Assembly: GCA_902781095.1 (NCBI GenBank)
Contig: CACZHW010000029.1
Coordinates: 1-33,443 of the forward strand
From: an uncultured Eubacteriales bacterium
GTDB lineage: Bacteria > Bacillota > Clostridia > Christensenellales > Aristaeellaceae
Length of the DNA stretch: 33,443 nucleotides
Direction: 5' to 3'
Part shown: positions 23,279 to 31,126 of the stretch, one piece after another
How positions within the stretch are numbered: position 1 is the stretch's first letter
Layout: every line of letters starts with the position of its first letter
The notes under the pieces: generated by a model
Database searches by the model: none
Seen by the model: only the letters and a program-made list of their open reading frames with translations
What the model was told of the DNA's origin: nothing
Made by a program: the position numbers and the translations under genes

Positions 23279-24682
23279 TCACAGCGGCATGATGCCAATG
23301 ACGATGGCAAACAGCATGCACAAAATGGAGAAACCCCAAACGTACAGGAAGCTTGCCTTGATGTGATCCTTGATATCCACTTCCGCAAGGCCGGTGCCCA
23401 GCAGCGTGGCGGGGACCATCGGGCTGATGAAAGTCGCACAATTGCGGCAGACCACCATCGCGATAGCGATCGGCAGCGCCTGGACGCCGAAGGACTGGCC
23501 GATGCCGATGACCACGGGCAGCATGCCGTAGAAGTAGCTGTCCGTATCGAAGGCCAGCGCCAGCGGGACGGACAGGATGCCGATGACCAGCGGCAGATGC
23601 TGTCCCAGCGCGGAAGGCAGAATCTCGGAGACGATGCCGGCCAGGCAGCGCACGACCGACGGGATCGCGTCCGGCGGCAGCTCCATGGTCTTGGCTGAGA
23701 TCACCTTCCCGTCCGCTCCCATGCTGGAAGTCAGCACGCCCATCAATACCGCCGCGCCCATCAGCGTGGAACACATCATGAGCGCCGGGCCGGCGTGCAG
23801 GTTGATGATCTTTTTGTGCATCTTGGCCGTGAAGCCGTAGTTGACAAACAGCGCAACCGTGACGCCGAGCATGAAGGGCAGATAGCTGGGGAACACATCC
23901 CAGATCAGCATGACGATAACGCACAGCGTCAGGATGATGTTGAACAGGAACAGCTGCGGGCGTGCCAGGTCATTCTGGACAACCTCCTTCTGCTCCTCCA
24001 GCACCACGTCGCCCTCCTGCGCGGCCAGCTTGCCATGCAGGCCCGCGCCGCGCATCTTCTCCTGCCAGCCGGAAAAGGCCGCATGGGCAATGGCCAGCAC
24101 GATGCCGAAGACCTGGATGGGCAGGATCGTCTGCCACAGGCTGCCGGCTTCCATGCCCAGCACGGACGCCGCACGCATGGTCGGGCCCGCCCAGGGCATC
24201 AGGTTCAGCACGCCCATGGAGAGCACCGCAATGCGCAGCAGCGTCGTCGTGCGCATGTGCATGCGTTTGTAAACGGGCAGCATGGCCGGGATGACGATAC
24301 AGAACGTGGAGGCTCCGCCTCCGTCCAGATGGCCGACCAGCGCGATGATGCAGGTGACGAGCGTGACGCCGATGACGTTGTCGCCCACCAGCGTCATCAG
24401 CTTGCCGATGATGACGTCAAACATGCCGGCATCCGTCATGATGCCGAAGTAGAGCACCGAGAAGACGAACAGCGCAGCCGTCGGGCCGGTGCTGTTGAAG
24501 CCGGCTTTTACCATGGCTGCGATGTCGTCAAAGCTGTGGCGGCCACAGATGACCAGGATCAGTGCAAGAATGGACGGCCATGCGATAAAGGCGATAGCGG
24601 GCTGGGTCTTGCTCCTGAACAGCGTGACGACGATGGCCACGATGGTGAGCAGTCCCAGAATGCCGACGATCGTATTGCTCAT
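23279..24682 (-). CDS. CitMHS-family citrate transporter
   Basis: A 467-residue membrane protein with about twelve helices, of the CitMHS (citrate-metal:H+ symporter) family within the ion transporter superfamily. Family features include LVGHLDGGGASTFCIVIPAMLPVY (about 115-138), the MPWAGPTMRAASVLG loop, and the C-terminal SPMVPATLLGTGLAEVDIKDH. B. subtilis CitM and CitH import citrate complexed with Mg2+ or Ca2+. It sits between citF and the hydratase, so it likely imports a substrate for that pathway. This is the second transport system in the operon. GGGAGG lies 6 nt before the ATG. Confidence 0.9.
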   Translation of the reverse strand: MSNTIVGILGLLTIVAIVVTLFRSKTQPAIAFIAWPSILALILVICGRHSFDDIAAMVKAGFNSTGPTAALFVFSVLYFGIMTDAGMFDVIIGKLMTLVGDNVIGVTLVTCIIALVGHLDGGGASTFCIVIPAMLPVYKRMHMRTTTLLRIAVLSMGVLNLMPWAGPTMRAASVLGMEAGSLWQTILPIQVFGIVLAIAHAAFSGWQEKMRGAGLHGKLAAQEGDVVLEEQKEVVQNDLARPQLFLFNIILTLCVIVMLIWDVFPSYLPFMLGVTVALFVNYGFTAKMHKKIINLHAGPALMMCSTLMGAAVLMGVLTSSMGADGKVISAKTMELPPDAIPSVVRCLAGIVSEILPSALGQHLPLVIGILSVPLALAFDTDSYFYGMLPVVIGIGQSFGVQALPIAIAMVVCRNCATFISPMVPATLLGTGLAEVDIKDHIKASFLYVWGFSILCMLFAIVIGIMPL

Positions 24683-24714
24683 GGGAAATCCTCCCTGTTC
24701 ATCGTTCGGGGAAA

Positions 24715-24740
24715 GGGCCGCCCCGTCAGCAGGACGGCCC
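24715..24740 (-). other. Intercistronic hairpin, citF to CitMHS
   Basis: Arms GGGCCG (24715-24720) and CGGCCC (24735-24740) with a 14-nt GC-rich centre that can pair further; TTTCC follows on the minus strand. It may partly terminate or stabilise the upstream lyase mRNA. Confidence 0.5.
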
Positions 24741-24758
24741 CTGCGTCAGCAGCTTTTA

Positions 24759-26321
24759 TCAGTCGTTCAGGCTGAGGGGTTTGATCTTGCGGACCACGTC
24801 CAGGATGGTGCCGTCACGCGCTTCCAGCACGGCGACGACGTCGTCCTCCCACTGGAGGTCATCCGGGCGGCCGACGATGGAGTAGGCCTTCTCCTTCAGC
24901 TCCTCGATGGAGACGTGCGGGATGCCCGCGTTGTCCAGGCACTCGATGAGGTCGGGGCGCAGCGGATTGACGGCGATGCCGTAATCGGTGACCAGAACGT
25001 CCACGCAGTCGCCCGGCGTGGTGACGGTGACGACGTGCTCACAGACGGTGGCCATGCGGCCGCGCACGAGCGGCGTGACGATGATGCAGCACTTGCTGCC
25101 CGCAGCCGTATCGGGATGTCCGCCGGGCGCGCCGCGGAGCACGCCGTCGGAGCCTGTCAGCACGTTGACGTTGAAGCCCGTGTCGATTTCCAGCGCGGCC
25201 AGCACGACGAAGTCCAGCTTGTTGACGAAGGCGCCCTTGTTCGCGGGGTTCGCGTACTGGCTGGCGCTCATCTCATAGTGGCCGGGGGTCTGGTTGATGG
25301 AATTGACGGCGTCCAGGTCGAAGTCCTGCACGTCAATGACCTTGCCGACCTTGCCCTTCTTCAGCAGCTCCACCATGGGGCCGCAGATGCCGCCGATGGC
25401 CCAGCCCATCTTGATGCCGCGCTCGTCCATGTACTTCTCCAGGAAGAGGTTGGCCGCCAGGCTGGGGCCGCCCACGCCCGTCTGGAAGGAGAAGCCCTCC
25501 TTGAACCACGGGGTGCTGGCGATGACCTTGGCGACGTTCTCCGCCATCATGAGGTCGCGCGGGTTCTGGCTGATGCGCGCCGCGGCGCTGGCGATCTTGC
25601 GCGGGTCGCCGATGGAATCCACGACCACGACCGCGTCCACGTCGATGGCCTCCACGCTGGCGGGCATGTTCGGGAAGTCCACGAGGCAGTCCGTCACGAC
25701 GATGACGTGATCGGCGTACTTGGCGTCGGTCATGGCATAGCCGAGGGAACCGCAGTTGCTCTTGCCGCCGATGCCGCGGCAGTTGCCCACGCAGTCGCTG
25801 GTGGGCGCCGCGACGACGGCGATGTCGATGTGGACCTCGCCCGCCTCGATGGCGCGTGGGCGGCCGCCGTGGCTGCGGATGATGGCCGGCGTCTTCAGCT
25901 TGCCGGCGGAGACGACCTCGCCCATCTTGCCGCGGATGCCGCTGGTCTGGATGCCCACGACCTTGCCCTGCTCGATGTACTCGGCGATGGGGTCGTGCGC
26001 GTCGCCCAGGGAGGTGGCCGCGATGGTGATGTCGTCCAGGCCCAGTTCCTCGATGGCGGACTTCATCACCATGTTGACGACATAGTCGCCGTTGCGCAGG
26101 TGATGGTGGAAGGAGAAGGTCATGCCGGACTTCGCGCCCACCTGGCACAGCGCCTCGGCGATGCTGGAGACGATCTTGCTCTCCTGGGGCTTTTCATAGC
26201 GGCGGGTGCACGGCGAGGCCTTCTTCAGGTACTTGCCGTCCATGTAGTTTTTGCCCTGGTACACTTCCTTGCCGTCTTTCAGCAGGAAATCCGGGATCTC
26301 GCGTCCGACTGCATTTTTCAT
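24759..26321 (-). CDS. citF: Citrate lyase subunit alpha (citrate-ACP transferase)
   Basis: A 520-residue CoA-transferase-like subunit that exchanges the acetyl group on the acyl carrier protein for citrate, making citryl-ACP and acetate. Conserved blocks are TFSFHHHLRNGDYVVN near residue 70, TSGIRGKMGEVVSAGKL, RSHGGRPRAIEAGEVHIDIAVVAAPT and GVGGPSLAA. The length is normal for CitF. The start overlaps the citE stop by 4 nt (ATGA), and GAGGGGG lies 8 nt upstream. Together with citD and citE it forms the complete three-subunit lyase. Confidence 0.95.
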   Translation of the reverse strand: MKNAVGREIPDFLLKDGKEVYQGKNYMDGKYLKKASPCTRRYEKPQESKIVSSIAEALCQVGAKSGMTFSFHHHLRNGDYVVNMVMKSAIEELGLDDITIAATSLGDAHDPIAEYIEQGKVVGIQTSGIRGKMGEVVSAGKLKTPAIIRSHGGRPRAIEAGEVHIDIAVVAAPTSDCVGNCRGIGGKSNCGSLGYAMTDAKYADHVIVVTDCLVDFPNMPASVEAIDVDAVVVVDSIGDPRKIASAAARISQNPRDLMMAENVAKVIASTPWFKEGFSFQTGVGGPSLAANLFLEKYMDERGIKMGWAIGGICGPMVELLKKGKVGKVIDVQDFDLDAVNSINQTPGHYEMSASQYANPANKGAFVNKLDFVVLAALEIDTGFNVNVLTGSDGVLRGAPGGHPDTAAGSKCCIIVTPLVRGRMATVCEHVVTVTTPGDCVDVLVTDYGIAVNPLRPDLIECLDNAGIPHVSIEELKEKAYSIVGRPDDLQWEDDVVAVLEARDGTILDVVRKIKPLSLND

Positions 26322-27232
26322 ACCAAATCCCCCTCATACATGCCGCACGCTTTCGCGAGCTTCAGGGTGCGCTCCGCGCCCGGGATAAAGGCGATGTCGA
26401 CCATCTTCCCGTTGACGGTGAAGACGCCGATGCCGGCCGCCGAGGCCTCGCGGAAGGCGCTGACCATGGCCTCGGCCTGGCGCACTTCCTTCTCGGTCGG
26501 TGCAAAGATCTCGTGGACCAGGCGGATCTGCTTCGGGTTGATGAGGCTCTTGCCGTCAAAGCCCATGGCCTTGTTCTGGCGCACCTCAGTCTCAAAGCCC
26601 GCCATGTCGTCCAGATCGGTGAACACGGTGTCAAAGCACTGGATGCCCGCGGCCCTGGCCGCGATGAGCATCTGCCCCCGGGCGGCGAGCATATCCACGC
26701 CGTCGGGCTGGAACTTCGTCTGCATGCACTTGCGGAAGTCGCCGCCAGAGATGGCCACGCCGAACATGCGGTCGCTCGCAGCGCAGATCTCGTAGGCGTT
26801 CAGGATGCCCTTGGGGCTCTCCAGCGCCGCCATCAGCAGCGTTCGTCCCTCCTCCACGCCGAACTCGCGCTCGGCGGCCAGGACGTGCTCCTCCACCGTC
26901 TTCACGTCCTGCGCGCTCTCGCACTTGGCGATGCGGATGCCGTCCGCGCCGCCCGCCACGCACACGCGGATGTCCTCCTGCCAGTGCGGGGTGTCCAGGC
27001 CGTTGATGCGCACGATGACCTCGGTGTCGCCGTAGTCGATCGTCTTGAGGGCGTGATACAGGGAGAAGCGCGCGCTGTCCTTCTGGTTTTCGGCGACCGC
27101 GTCCTCCAGGTCCAGCATGATGGAGTCCACGCCGTAGATGTAGGCGTCCTTGATGAGGCCCGGCTTCTGCGCGTTCATGAACATCATGGTGCGGCGCAGG
27201 CGGAACCGTTCAGGCTTCGGTCTCGGGATCAC
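26318..27232 (-). CDS. citE: Citrate lyase subunit beta (citryl-ACP lyase)
   Basis: A 304-residue HpcH/HpaI-type TIM-barrel subunit that cleaves citryl-ACP to oxaloacetate and acetyl-ACP. Key parts are RLRRTMMF at the N-terminus, GVDSIMLDLEDAV, the VRINGLDTP strand, the metal-binding glutamate in ALESPKG, and GFDGKSLINPKQI. The first loop reads FMNAQKPG where the enteric enzymes have FVPG. Translation starts at GTG 27232, which overlaps the citD stop (GTGA) and has GGGGAGG 9 nt upstream. The longer frame to 27295 runs through citD and is rejected. Confidence 0.92.
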   Translation of the reverse strand: MIPRPKPERFRLRRTMMFMNAQKPGLIKDAYIYGVDSIMLDLEDAVAENQKDSARFSLYHALKTIDYGDTEVIVRINGLDTPHWQEDIRVCVAGGADGIRIAKCESAQDVKTVEEHVLAAEREFGVEEGRTLLMAALESPKGILNAYEICAASDRMFGVAISGGDFRKCMQTKFQPDGVDMLAARGQMLIAARAAGIQCFDTVFTDLDDMAGFETEVRQNKAMGFDGKSLINPKQIRLVHEIFAPTEKEVRQAEAMVSAFREASAAGIGVFTVNGKMVDIAFIPGAERTLKLAKACGMYEGDLV

Positions 27233-27531
27233 TGGATGACACCTCCCCACGGAATGTCGGATGCGCTCTTGTCGCAGCTGCGGAACACGGCGCACTCCAC
27301 GCGCGCCTTGAGCGTGCAGTCCAGCGCGCCCTTGTCCACAACCGTCACCTTCGCGTCCGTGACGTCCAGCCGCCCCAGCGTCTCCAGTACGGTGGCCTTG
27401 ATCTGGCGGCCGTACTGGTTCATCACGCTGGAAGTGACGTCCAGAGCGATTCCCCCTTCGCCCGGCTCGACGGTGATAAGGGCGTCGCTGGATTCCAGCG
27501 TGCCCGCCGTCGCGCTGTGGTTGATAACCAT
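27229..27531 (-). CDS. citD: Citrate lyase acyl carrier protein (gamma subunit)
   Basis: A 100-residue acyl carrier protein. The motif GTLESSD (about residues 11-17) contains the serine that carries the phosphoribosyl-dephospho-CoA group. MVINHSATAGTLESSD matches the start of known CitD proteins, so ATG 27531 with GGAGGAGG upstream is chosen over the Met at 27549. The prosthetic group is normally built by CitG, attached by CitX and acetylated by CitC; none of these is in the window. It is the first lyase gene, 101 nt after tctA. Confidence 0.93.
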   Translation of the reverse strand: MVINHSATAGTLESSDALITVEPGEGGIALDVTSSVMNQYGRQIKATVLETLGRLDVTDAKVTVVDKGALDCTLKARVECAVFRSCDKSASDIPWGGVIQ

Positions 27532-27565
27532 AGGCTTTTCCTCCTCCATTTTCGTCGTTATAAGG

Positions 27566-27605
27566 CGTTTGCCGGCGCCCCGGCTGAGGGGAGCGCCGGC
27601 AAACG
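27566..27605 (-). other. Intercistronic hairpin, tctA to citD
   Basis: A perfect 13-bp stem (27566-27578 and 27593-27605) whose loop contains a further CCCC/GGGG pairing. No T-run on the minus strand. It separates the transporter module from the lyase module. Confidence 0.65.
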
Positions 27606-27632
27606 GATGAATTGTCCTTCCGGATTACGCTG

Positions 27633-29144
27633 TTAAGCTTTCTTCTTGCGGATGAGCGGCATCACGACGGGGCTGACCAGCAGCGCGATGCAGGCGATGA
27701 TCAGCACGAACGCGATGGGATGCTGCACCGGGCTGAACATGGCGAAGATGTTCGCCTTGCTCATCAGGTAGGCACGCGAGAAGTTCTGCTCGCACATGCT
27801 GCCCAGCACCAGACCCAGAACGATGGCCGCGCTGTTGAAGTGGCAGACCTTGACCAGCAGGCCGAGGACGCCCGCGATGACCATGATCTGCACGTCGGCG
27901 ATGGCCATCTGGTTGGCGTAGGAACCGATCAGCGCCAGCATGACGATGATGGGCCCGAGGTAGTAGTACGGGATGGCCAGGATCTGCGCGAACACCTTTG
28001 CGATGCCCATGGCCACGATGACCATGAGGATGTTGGTGACGATCATGGACATGAAGGTCGCAGAGAGGTAGGTCGGCTGCTGGGTGAGCAGCAGGGGCCC
28101 GAGCTGGACGCCCTTGAGCGTCAGCGCGGACATCATGACCGCCGCGGCGTTGCCGCCCGGGATGCCCAGGGACAGCAGCGGGACCATGGCGCCGCCGGTC
28201 GCGGCGTTGTTGGAAGCCTCGGAGGCCGCGATGCCGTCGATGATACCGGTGCCGAACTTCTCCGGGTACTTGGAGAGCTTGGTCTCCATCGTATAGCACA
28301 TGAAGCTGGCGATGGTCGCGCCCGCGCCCGGCAGGATGCCGACGACCGTGCCCACGACGGAGCAGCGGATCAGCGTCCATTTGATGGAGAGGATCTCGGC
28401 CAGGGAGGGCATCTTGGTGTTGACCGCGCCGCCGCCCACACCGTCCTCAGCGGACATACGGTGCTTCTTCGGGTTGGTCTGGTTGAAGACTTCCGTGATG
28501 GCGAACAGACCGATGAGGACCGGGATCATCTCGACGCCCGCGAACAGCTGTTTGGAGCCGAAGGTGAGGCGCTGCACGGCGTACATCTTGTCCTGGCCGA
28601 TGCAGGCGAGGAGCAGGCCGATGAGGCCGGAGATGATGCAGGTGAGGATGTGGTCGCTGTCCAGACAGGTGAGGATGGACAGGCCCAGGAAGGTCACGGC
28701 GAACAGGTCGCTGGGGCCGAACTGGAGGGCCGCCGCCGTCAGCGGCTGGGACAGCAGGAACATCGCGATGGCGGAAACCAGGCCGCCGAATGCGGAAGCC
28801 AGCAGGGCGACGCCCAGGGCCTTGCCCGCCTCGCCGCGCTGCGCCATGGGATAGCCGTCAAACGTCGTAGGCGCGGAAGACGGCACGCCCGGGATCTTGA
28901 AGAGGATGGCCGTGATGGAGCCGCCCGTGATGGACGAGCAGTAGATGGCCGTGAGGAAGACGATGGCCGGGATCGGCTGCATCGTGTAGGTGAAGGTGAG
29001 GCCCAGGGCGACCGCCATGGTGGCGCTCACGCCGGGCAGCGCGCCGAAAACCGTACCCAGAACGATGGCCACGCAGACCATCAGGAACATGGAGGGGCTG
29101 AATACGGCAGCCGCGCCGCTTGCAAGCAATTGACCCATTGACAT
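27633..29144 (-). CDS. tctA: Tripartite tricarboxylate transporter, large membrane subunit
   Basis: A 503-residue TctA-family protein with about twelve helices. Signatures are GTVFGALPGVSATMAVALGL (about 30-50), SSITGGSITAILFKIPGVPSSAPTTFDGYPMA (about 90-121), and GILPGAGATIASFMCYTMET in the second half. It forms the cation-coupled channel of the TctABC system and receives substrate from TctC. The ATG at 29144 has GGGGGCGG 7 nt upstream and is 15 nt after tctB. Confidence 0.94.
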   Translation of the reverse strand: MSMGQLLASGAAAVFSPSMFLMVCVAIVLGTVFGALPGVSATMAVALGLTFTYTMQPIPAIVFLTAIYCSSITGGSITAILFKIPGVPSSAPTTFDGYPMAQRGEAGKALGVALLASAFGGLVSAIAMFLLSQPLTAAALQFGPSDLFAVTFLGLSILTCLDSDHILTCIISGLIGLLLACIGQDKMYAVQRLTFGSKQLFAGVEMIPVLIGLFAITEVFNQTNPKKHRMSAEDGVGGGAVNTKMPSLAEILSIKWTLIRCSVVGTVVGILPGAGATIASFMCYTMETKLSKYPEKFGTGIIDGIAASEASNNAATGGAMVPLLSLGIPGGNAAAVMMSALTLKGVQLGPLLLTQQPTYLSATFMSMIVTNILMVIVAMGIAKVFAQILAIPYYYLGPIIVMLALIGSYANQMAIADVQIMVIAGVLGLLVKVCHFNSAAIVLGLVLGSMCEQNFSRAYLMSKANIFAMFSPVQHPIAFVLIIACIALLVSPVVMPLIRKKKA

Positions 29145-29159
29145 ACTGTATCCGCCCCC

Positions 29160-29774
29160 TTATCCGATCATGGTCCGGACGGTGTTGAAGACGACCGCCG
29201 CGGTCTCAGCCGCGTCCGCCGCTTCCTTCTTGCCGCCGAACAGGTTCTTGACGCTCTGCACGATGTTCTCCAGTGCCAGCGCGAAGTCGCGCAGGAAGCC
29301 GTAGCCGCGCGGCAGGTTGACGCTCAAAAGGCCGCTGAAGATGATGTACAGGATGAAGGTGATGCACACGGAGGCGATCACCAGCTGGCCGTACTTCTTG
29401 GCGCCCAGCAGCCAGCCGTACGCGCACAGCACGAGGAAGGAGGTGACCATGAAGCCCAGCGGCTCCAGGATAAAGGACGCCACCGTGAGGATGACGATGC
29501 CGATGAAGAGCTTGCTCTTGAAGAAATTCGGGATGGTGGCGCAGAACGCCCCCAGGGTGAAGTCCTCCTTGCCCTTGTTCTTCTTGATGATCTTGATGAT
29601 GTTGATCAGCAGGCAGATCTCCAGCAGGATGATGATCGCCTTGGGCCACGCGTCCGGCTGCAGCGCATACGGATTCTTCTGTACCTTGATCGGCACGGGC
29701 GCTTCCAGCACGTGGGTGAAGAACGCCCAGCCGAAGAACACAAACAGCAGAACGTTCAGAATCAGTTCAAACAT
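29160..29774 (-). CDS. tctB: Tripartite tricarboxylate transporter, small membrane subunit
   Basis: A 204-residue protein with four predicted helices (about 4-22, 47-62, 85-110 split by a short loop, 130-152), as in other TctB proteins. A Lys/Glu-rich soluble C-terminal tail of about 35 residues extends past the last helix. It pairs with TctA in the membrane. ATG 29774 has AAAGGAG 8 nt upstream; the frame to 29810 lacks a site. It is identified more by position and topology than by motifs, as usual for this fast-evolving subunit. Confidence 0.88.
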   Translation of the reverse strand: MFELILNVLLFVFFGWAFFTHVLEAPVPIKVQKNPYALQPDAWPKAIIILLEICLLINIIKIIKKNKGKEDFTLGAFCATIPNFFKSKLFIGIVILTVASFILEPLGFMVTSFLVLCAYGWLLGAKKYGQLVIASVCITFILYIIFSGLLSVNLPRGYGFLRDFALALENIVQSVKNLFGGKKEAADAAETAAVVFNTVRTMIG

Positions 29775-29795
29775 TGTGCTTCTCCTTTGGTTCGG

Positions 29796-29823
29796 AAAGA
29801 GGGAGCGCAATGTCTCCCTCTTT
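29796..29823 (-). other. Intercistronic hairpin, tctC to tctB
   Basis: A perfect 10-bp stem (AAAGAGGGAG 29796-29805, CTCCCTCTTT 29814-29823) with an 8-nt loop. Its place after the binding-protein gene suits partial termination or 3' protection that yields more TctC than membrane subunits. Confidence 0.65.
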
Positions 29824-29873
29824 TCCTCTCAATATGGAATACTGCTTTGTTTTTTACCGTTTCTTGACCGGGA

Positions 29874-30863
29874 TTACTTGAGGTCGTCGTAATCCTTGAC
29901 CAGGGTGCCCTGCTCCACCATGTAGTCGCGCAGCGCCTTGTACTCGCTCTGGGCGAAGGCGGGCAGCTCTTCGGCGGTCGGAACCGGACGCTCGTCATAC
30001 GCGGCGGACTTGATGAACTCCTGCCAGGTCGCATCCTGACGGCACTCTTCGACGGCGGCAACCAGTGCGTCGATGGCTTCCTGCGGGGTGCCGGTCTTCG
30101 CGAAGATCGCGCGCCACGGCGCCATGAAGGAGTTGACGCCCACTTCACCGGAGCACTCGAGGTCCGGCAGAACCTTCAGGCGGTTCTCGCAAAGGGCCAG
30201 CATCGGGATGATGTCACCGGACTCGACCAGGCCGGCGATCTCGTCGTAGCCGCAGACGTAGAGGTCGACGTGGCCGCCGACCAGGGCGGAGTTCGCGTCG
30301 GAGCCGGAGCTGTAGGGCAGCTCGTTCAGGAACAGGCCGTCGGTGGCCTGCGCCAGGGAAGCGCCGTCAACGCCGGTGGCGGTCAGCATCGCGACGGAGA
30401 CCTCGAAGGGATGCTCCTCGATGTACTTGGTCAGCTCGGTCCAGTTGGAGACGCCGTACTTCTCCATGTTGGACTTGGAAGCGACGATGAAGTTGATGGA
30501 ATGCACGAGCACGTCGATCGGCTGCATCTCGGTCTTGAAGTCCACGGAGATGTTGCCCATCATGTCCTGCAGATACAGGGACTGGGTGCCCAGCATGAAG
30601 GTGTAGCCGTCGGCCGGCTGCTTCAGGGTGTATTCAACGCCGTTGACGCCGGAGCCGCCTTCAACGTTCTGCACTTCGCAGGGAACGCCGAGCTTGTCCT
30701 GCAGCAAGTTCGCCATAGGACGGATGGTGCCGTCAGCGCCGCCGCCGACGCCCCAGGGGCAAACGAAGGTGATCTTGCGCTCGAACTTCCATTCGGCGCT
30801 GGCCAGGGCTGCCACGCTCAGCAGCATCACAGCGGCGAGAACGAGACATACGAGTTTCTTCAT
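29874..30863 (-). CDS. tctC: Tricarboxylate-binding protein of the TctC (Bug) family
   Basis: A 329-residue extracytoplasmic solute receptor. Residues 1-23 are a signal peptide ending ALASA before EW, a type I site; no lipobox cysteine is present, which is unusual for a binding protein of a single-membrane bacterium. The mature domain begins KITFVCPWGVGGGADGTIRP, the family's carboxylate-binding beta-strand and loop, and contains GGSGVNGVEY. It delivers a citrate-like acid to TctAB. It is the first gene of the operon, with GGAGG 8 nt before the ATG, and is divergent from the LysR gene. Confidence 0.93.
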   Translation of the reverse strand: MKKLVCLVLAAVMLLSVAALASAEWKFERKITFVCPWGVGGGADGTIRPMANLLQDKLGVPCEVQNVEGGSGVNGVEYTLKQPADGYTFMLGTQSLYLQDMMGNISVDFKTEMQPIDVLVHSINFIVASKSNMEKYGVSNWTELTKYIEEHPFEVSVAMLTATGVDGASLAQATDGLFLNELPYSSGSDANSALVGGHVDLYVCGYDEIAGLVESGDIIPMLALCENRLKVLPDLECSGEVGVNSFMAPWRAIFAKTGTPQEAIDALVAAVEECRQDATWQEFIKSAAYDERPVPTAEELPAFAQSEYKALRDYMVEQGTLVKDYDDLK

Positions 30864-30903
30864 GTGAAAATCCTCCTTCTTTGTTCTGCGGATGGCTTCC
30901 GCT

Positions 30904-30919
30904 TGGGTAACGCTTTCAA
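30904..30919. promoter_or_regulatory. Cre-like CcpA site in the tctC leader
   Basis: The 16-mer at 30904-30919 matches the cre consensus WTGNNARCGNWWWCAW at 15 of 16 positions (a G replaces the T). It lies between the predicted tctC promoter and the gene, where CcpA binding acts as a roadblock. Catabolite repression of the operon is inferred. Confidence 0.5.
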
Positions 30920-30992
30920 AGGCACGGAATCGTTTTTATGTCTCTTGCATAAGATTTCACGAAATCAACCGCAGGCAGACAGGGAACAATTC

Positions 30993-31021
30993 TTGCACTT
31001 TGGCTAAACAGATGATAAACT
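30993..31021 (+). promoter_or_regulatory. Possible lysR promoter
   Basis: TTGCAC (30993-30998) and TAAACT (31016-31021) with a 17-bp spacer overlap the divergent tctC promoter. The boxes are poor, as is common for autoregulated LysR genes. Confidence 0.3.
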
Positions 31022-31040
31022 ATTGGAGGATAAATGGCAA
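31012..31040 (-). promoter_or_regulatory. Promoter of the tct-cit operon
   Basis: On the minus strand TTGCCA (31035-31040) and TATCAT (31012-31017) have a 17-bp spacer. The start would be near 31005, giving a leader of about 140 nt. Confidence 0.6.
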
Positions 31041-31062
31041 ATACCGTTTTCACTATGCAGGG

Positions 31063-31080
31063 CATAAGCCCGGGGTTATG
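31063..31080. promoter_or_regulatory. Candidate LysR operator
   Basis: The perfect dyad CATAA (31063-31067), 8-nt GC-rich centre, TTATG (31076-31080) is centred about 66 bp upstream of the predicted tctC transcription start. That is the usual position of a LysR-type recognition site. Confidence 0.55.
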
Positions 31081-31126
31081 TGAATCGTGTCATCCATAAC
31101 CGGCGGATGAAAGGAGGGCGTCTCCC

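Noticed and set aside
20769..23366. An 865-codon open frame on the plus strand opposite the hydratase, with similar long frames opposite the cit, tct and chr genes.
   Set aside because: The region is very GC-rich, so antisense frames stay open by chance. Their products are low-complexity (Arg, His, Val, Gly, Ala) with no domains and no ribosome binding sites.
27229..27295. Upstream ATG start for citE at 27295.
   Set aside because: It would read through citD out of frame; the GTG at 27232 overlaps the citD stop, has a ribosome binding site and matches the family N-terminus.
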